DNA from: Actinomycetota bacterium | GTDB taxonomy: Bacteria > Actinomycetota > UBA4738 > HRBIN12 | Assembly (NCBI GenBank): GCA_005885325.1 | Contig: VAYX01000041.1 | Location: forward strand, 1 to 8,052 | DNA length: 8,052 nt | Direction: 5' to 3' | Shown here: positions 7,196-8,052 of the stretch, one piece after another | Numbering within the stretch: the first letter of the stretch is position 1 | Layout of the letters: each line of letters begins with the position of its first letter | Notes under the pieces: model-generated | Told to the model about the DNA's origin: nothing | What the model saw: the letters and a program-made list of their open reading frames with translations, nothing else | Databases searched by the model: none | Translations under genes and position numbers: made by a program

Positions 7196-8052
7196 GTGGC
7201 CCCGGCTCGCCTCCCGTTCGCGCTGGTCGTGTTGGTCCTTGCGTTCGGCCCGGCGATCGTCGGGGCGGCCGCCCAACCCCGGGAGGCCGAGGACCAGATC
7301 GTCCTGTCGGGGACGGTCGAGGTCGCCCGAGGGCGGGAGGTGGACGAGGTCGTCGTCCTGCACGGGACTGCCCTGATCGACGGGGTGGCCTTCGGCGACG
7401 TCATCGTGCTGGACGGCGGGATCACCATCGACGGCCAGGTCAGCGGCAGCGTGATCGCGATGGACGGCTCGGTGCGGCTCGGCTCGAGCGCCCATGTAGG
7501 CGGCGACGTGACCGCCCGTGGAAGGGTCTCCATCGCCGAGGGGGCGGTGGTCGACGGCCGGATCCGCCAGCACGCCGCGTTCACCTGGCGGGCGCCGCTC
7601 TCGCTGTTCGGGCGGTTCGCCACGTGGCTGGCGGTCACGGTGTCCACCCTGCTTCTCGGCCTGGCCATCGTGTTCCTGAGCCCCCGGGGAGTGGAGGCTG
7701 CCTTCGACGCCGCCCGAGACGCCCCATGGTTCGCGGCGGCCTGGGGCGCCGGGCTCGTCGTGGTGATCCCCGTGCTCGCCGTCGTGGCCGTGGCATCGCT
7801 CGTGCTCCTCCCGCTGGGGCTTGCCGTCGCCCTTGCGTTGGCGCTTGCGGCGTTCGTCGGGTACGGGCTGGCCGGATACGCCCTGGGCCGGTTGGTGTGG
7901 GCGAACCCCGAGCGCCAGGTCGTGGCGTTCCTCCTGGGGTGGGGCGCCCTCCGGCTCGTCGGCCTCATCCCGTACGTGAGCGGCGTGACGTTCGTCCTGG
8001 CTTCCGCGTTCGGTCTGGGGGCGGCGGCCGTCGCGACCTGGAGGTCGCGGTC
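7196..8052 (+). CDS. Secreted bactofilin-like beta-repeat protein with C-terminal membrane segments, 3' end missing
   Basis: The frame is open to the right edge; 285 residues are visible from the GTG at 7196. An N-terminal signal peptide is seen: APARLP, then a hydrophobic core FALVVLVLAF, then GPAIVGAAA with likely cleavage before QPREAED. Residues 52-122 form four short repeats of 17-19 residues rich in V, I, D and G (VVVLHGTALIDGVAFGD, VIVLDGGITIDGQVSGS and two more), as in the right-handed beta-helix of bactofilins and polymer-forming cytoskeletal-type proteins. Hydrophobic segments follow at about 141-161, 179-207, 208-232 and 255-282, the last including GLIPYVSGVTFVLASAFGLG. The beta domain should therefore face outside the membrane, unlike cytoplasmic bactofilins. 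The ATG at 7187 is in frame but overlaps the AGGA/-10 motif and would put an Asp in the signal n-region, so GTG is preferred. Function is not known; a role at the envelope is inference. The gene is divergent from lhr across a 94-base gap. Confidence 0.8.
   Translation, partial: MAPARLPFALVVLVLAFGPAIVGAAAQPREAEDQIVLSGTVEVARGREVDEVVVLHGTALIDGVAFGDVIVLDGGITIDGQVSGSVIAMDGSVRLGSSAHVGGDVTARGRVSIAEGAVVDGRIRQHAAFTWRAPLSLFGRFATWLAVTVSTLLLGLAIVFLSPRGVEAAFDAARDAPWFAAAWGAGLVVVIPVLAVVAVASLVLLPLGLAVALALALAAFVGYGLAGYALGRLVWANPERQVVAFLLGWGALRLVGLIPYVSGVTFVLASAFGLGAAAVATWRSR

Noticed and set aside
2402..7573. Minus-strand open frame of over 1700 codons in a different frame from lhr
   Set aside because: The translation is Arg/Pro/Gly-rich without recognisable domains, whereas the lhr frame carries every helicase motif. 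At this GC content stop codons are rare in the alternative frames, so long empty frames are expected.

Overview
The window is very GC-rich (by eye about 70%), has almost no intergenic space and uses many GTG starts. It carries a full-length Lhr helicase of the type common in actinobacteria, and it has TAnnnT -10 boxes placed directly before start codons, as in leaderless actinobacterial transcripts. This suggests an actinobacterial (Actinomycetota) chromosome, possibly from an uncultivated lineage; the exact group cannot be told. I see no rRNA, tRNA, CRISPR array, insertion sequence, integrase or plasmid gene, so it reads as ordinary chromosome.

Layout. Positions 1-375 (+) hold the 3' end of a hemerythrin-like di-iron protein. 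It converges on a three-gene minus-strand block that reads from right to left. First is a full-length Lhr family DNA helicase (7101 to 2713, 1462 aa). After 18 bases comes a cytoplasmic gamma-glutamyltransferase-family Ntn hydrolase (2694 to 1111, 527 aa). After 40 bases comes a small, soluble, sensor-less histidine kinase (1070 to 372, 232 aa). The stop codons of the kinase and the hemerythrin gene overlap inside one CTAG. Divergent from lhr, across a 94-base promoter region, a plus-strand gene (7196 to beyond the right edge) encodes a secreted bactofilin-like beta-repeat domain anchored by several membrane segments.

How they may work together. The spacing suggests that lhr, the Ntn hydrolase and the kinase form one transcription unit driven from the promoter at about 7102-7130. 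That promoter has a -10 box exactly where a leaderless GTG start would need it. Exactly 8 bases upstream of the -10 box is a partial match to the PafBC/RecA-NDp DNA-damage element of mycobacteria. If this is real, the helicase and its two unexpected passengers would be induced by DNA damage. There is no obvious biochemical link between a repair helicase, an amide or gamma-glutamyl hydrolase and an orphan kinase, so the grouping may only be positional.

I do not see a clear new defence or mobile system. The most unusual sequence signals are a perfect 15-bp inverted repeat with a 3-base loop that fills exactly eleven codons of lhr, the lhr promoter, and the stripped-down kinase. The multi-kilobase alternative open frames on both strands are by-products of the extreme GC content.
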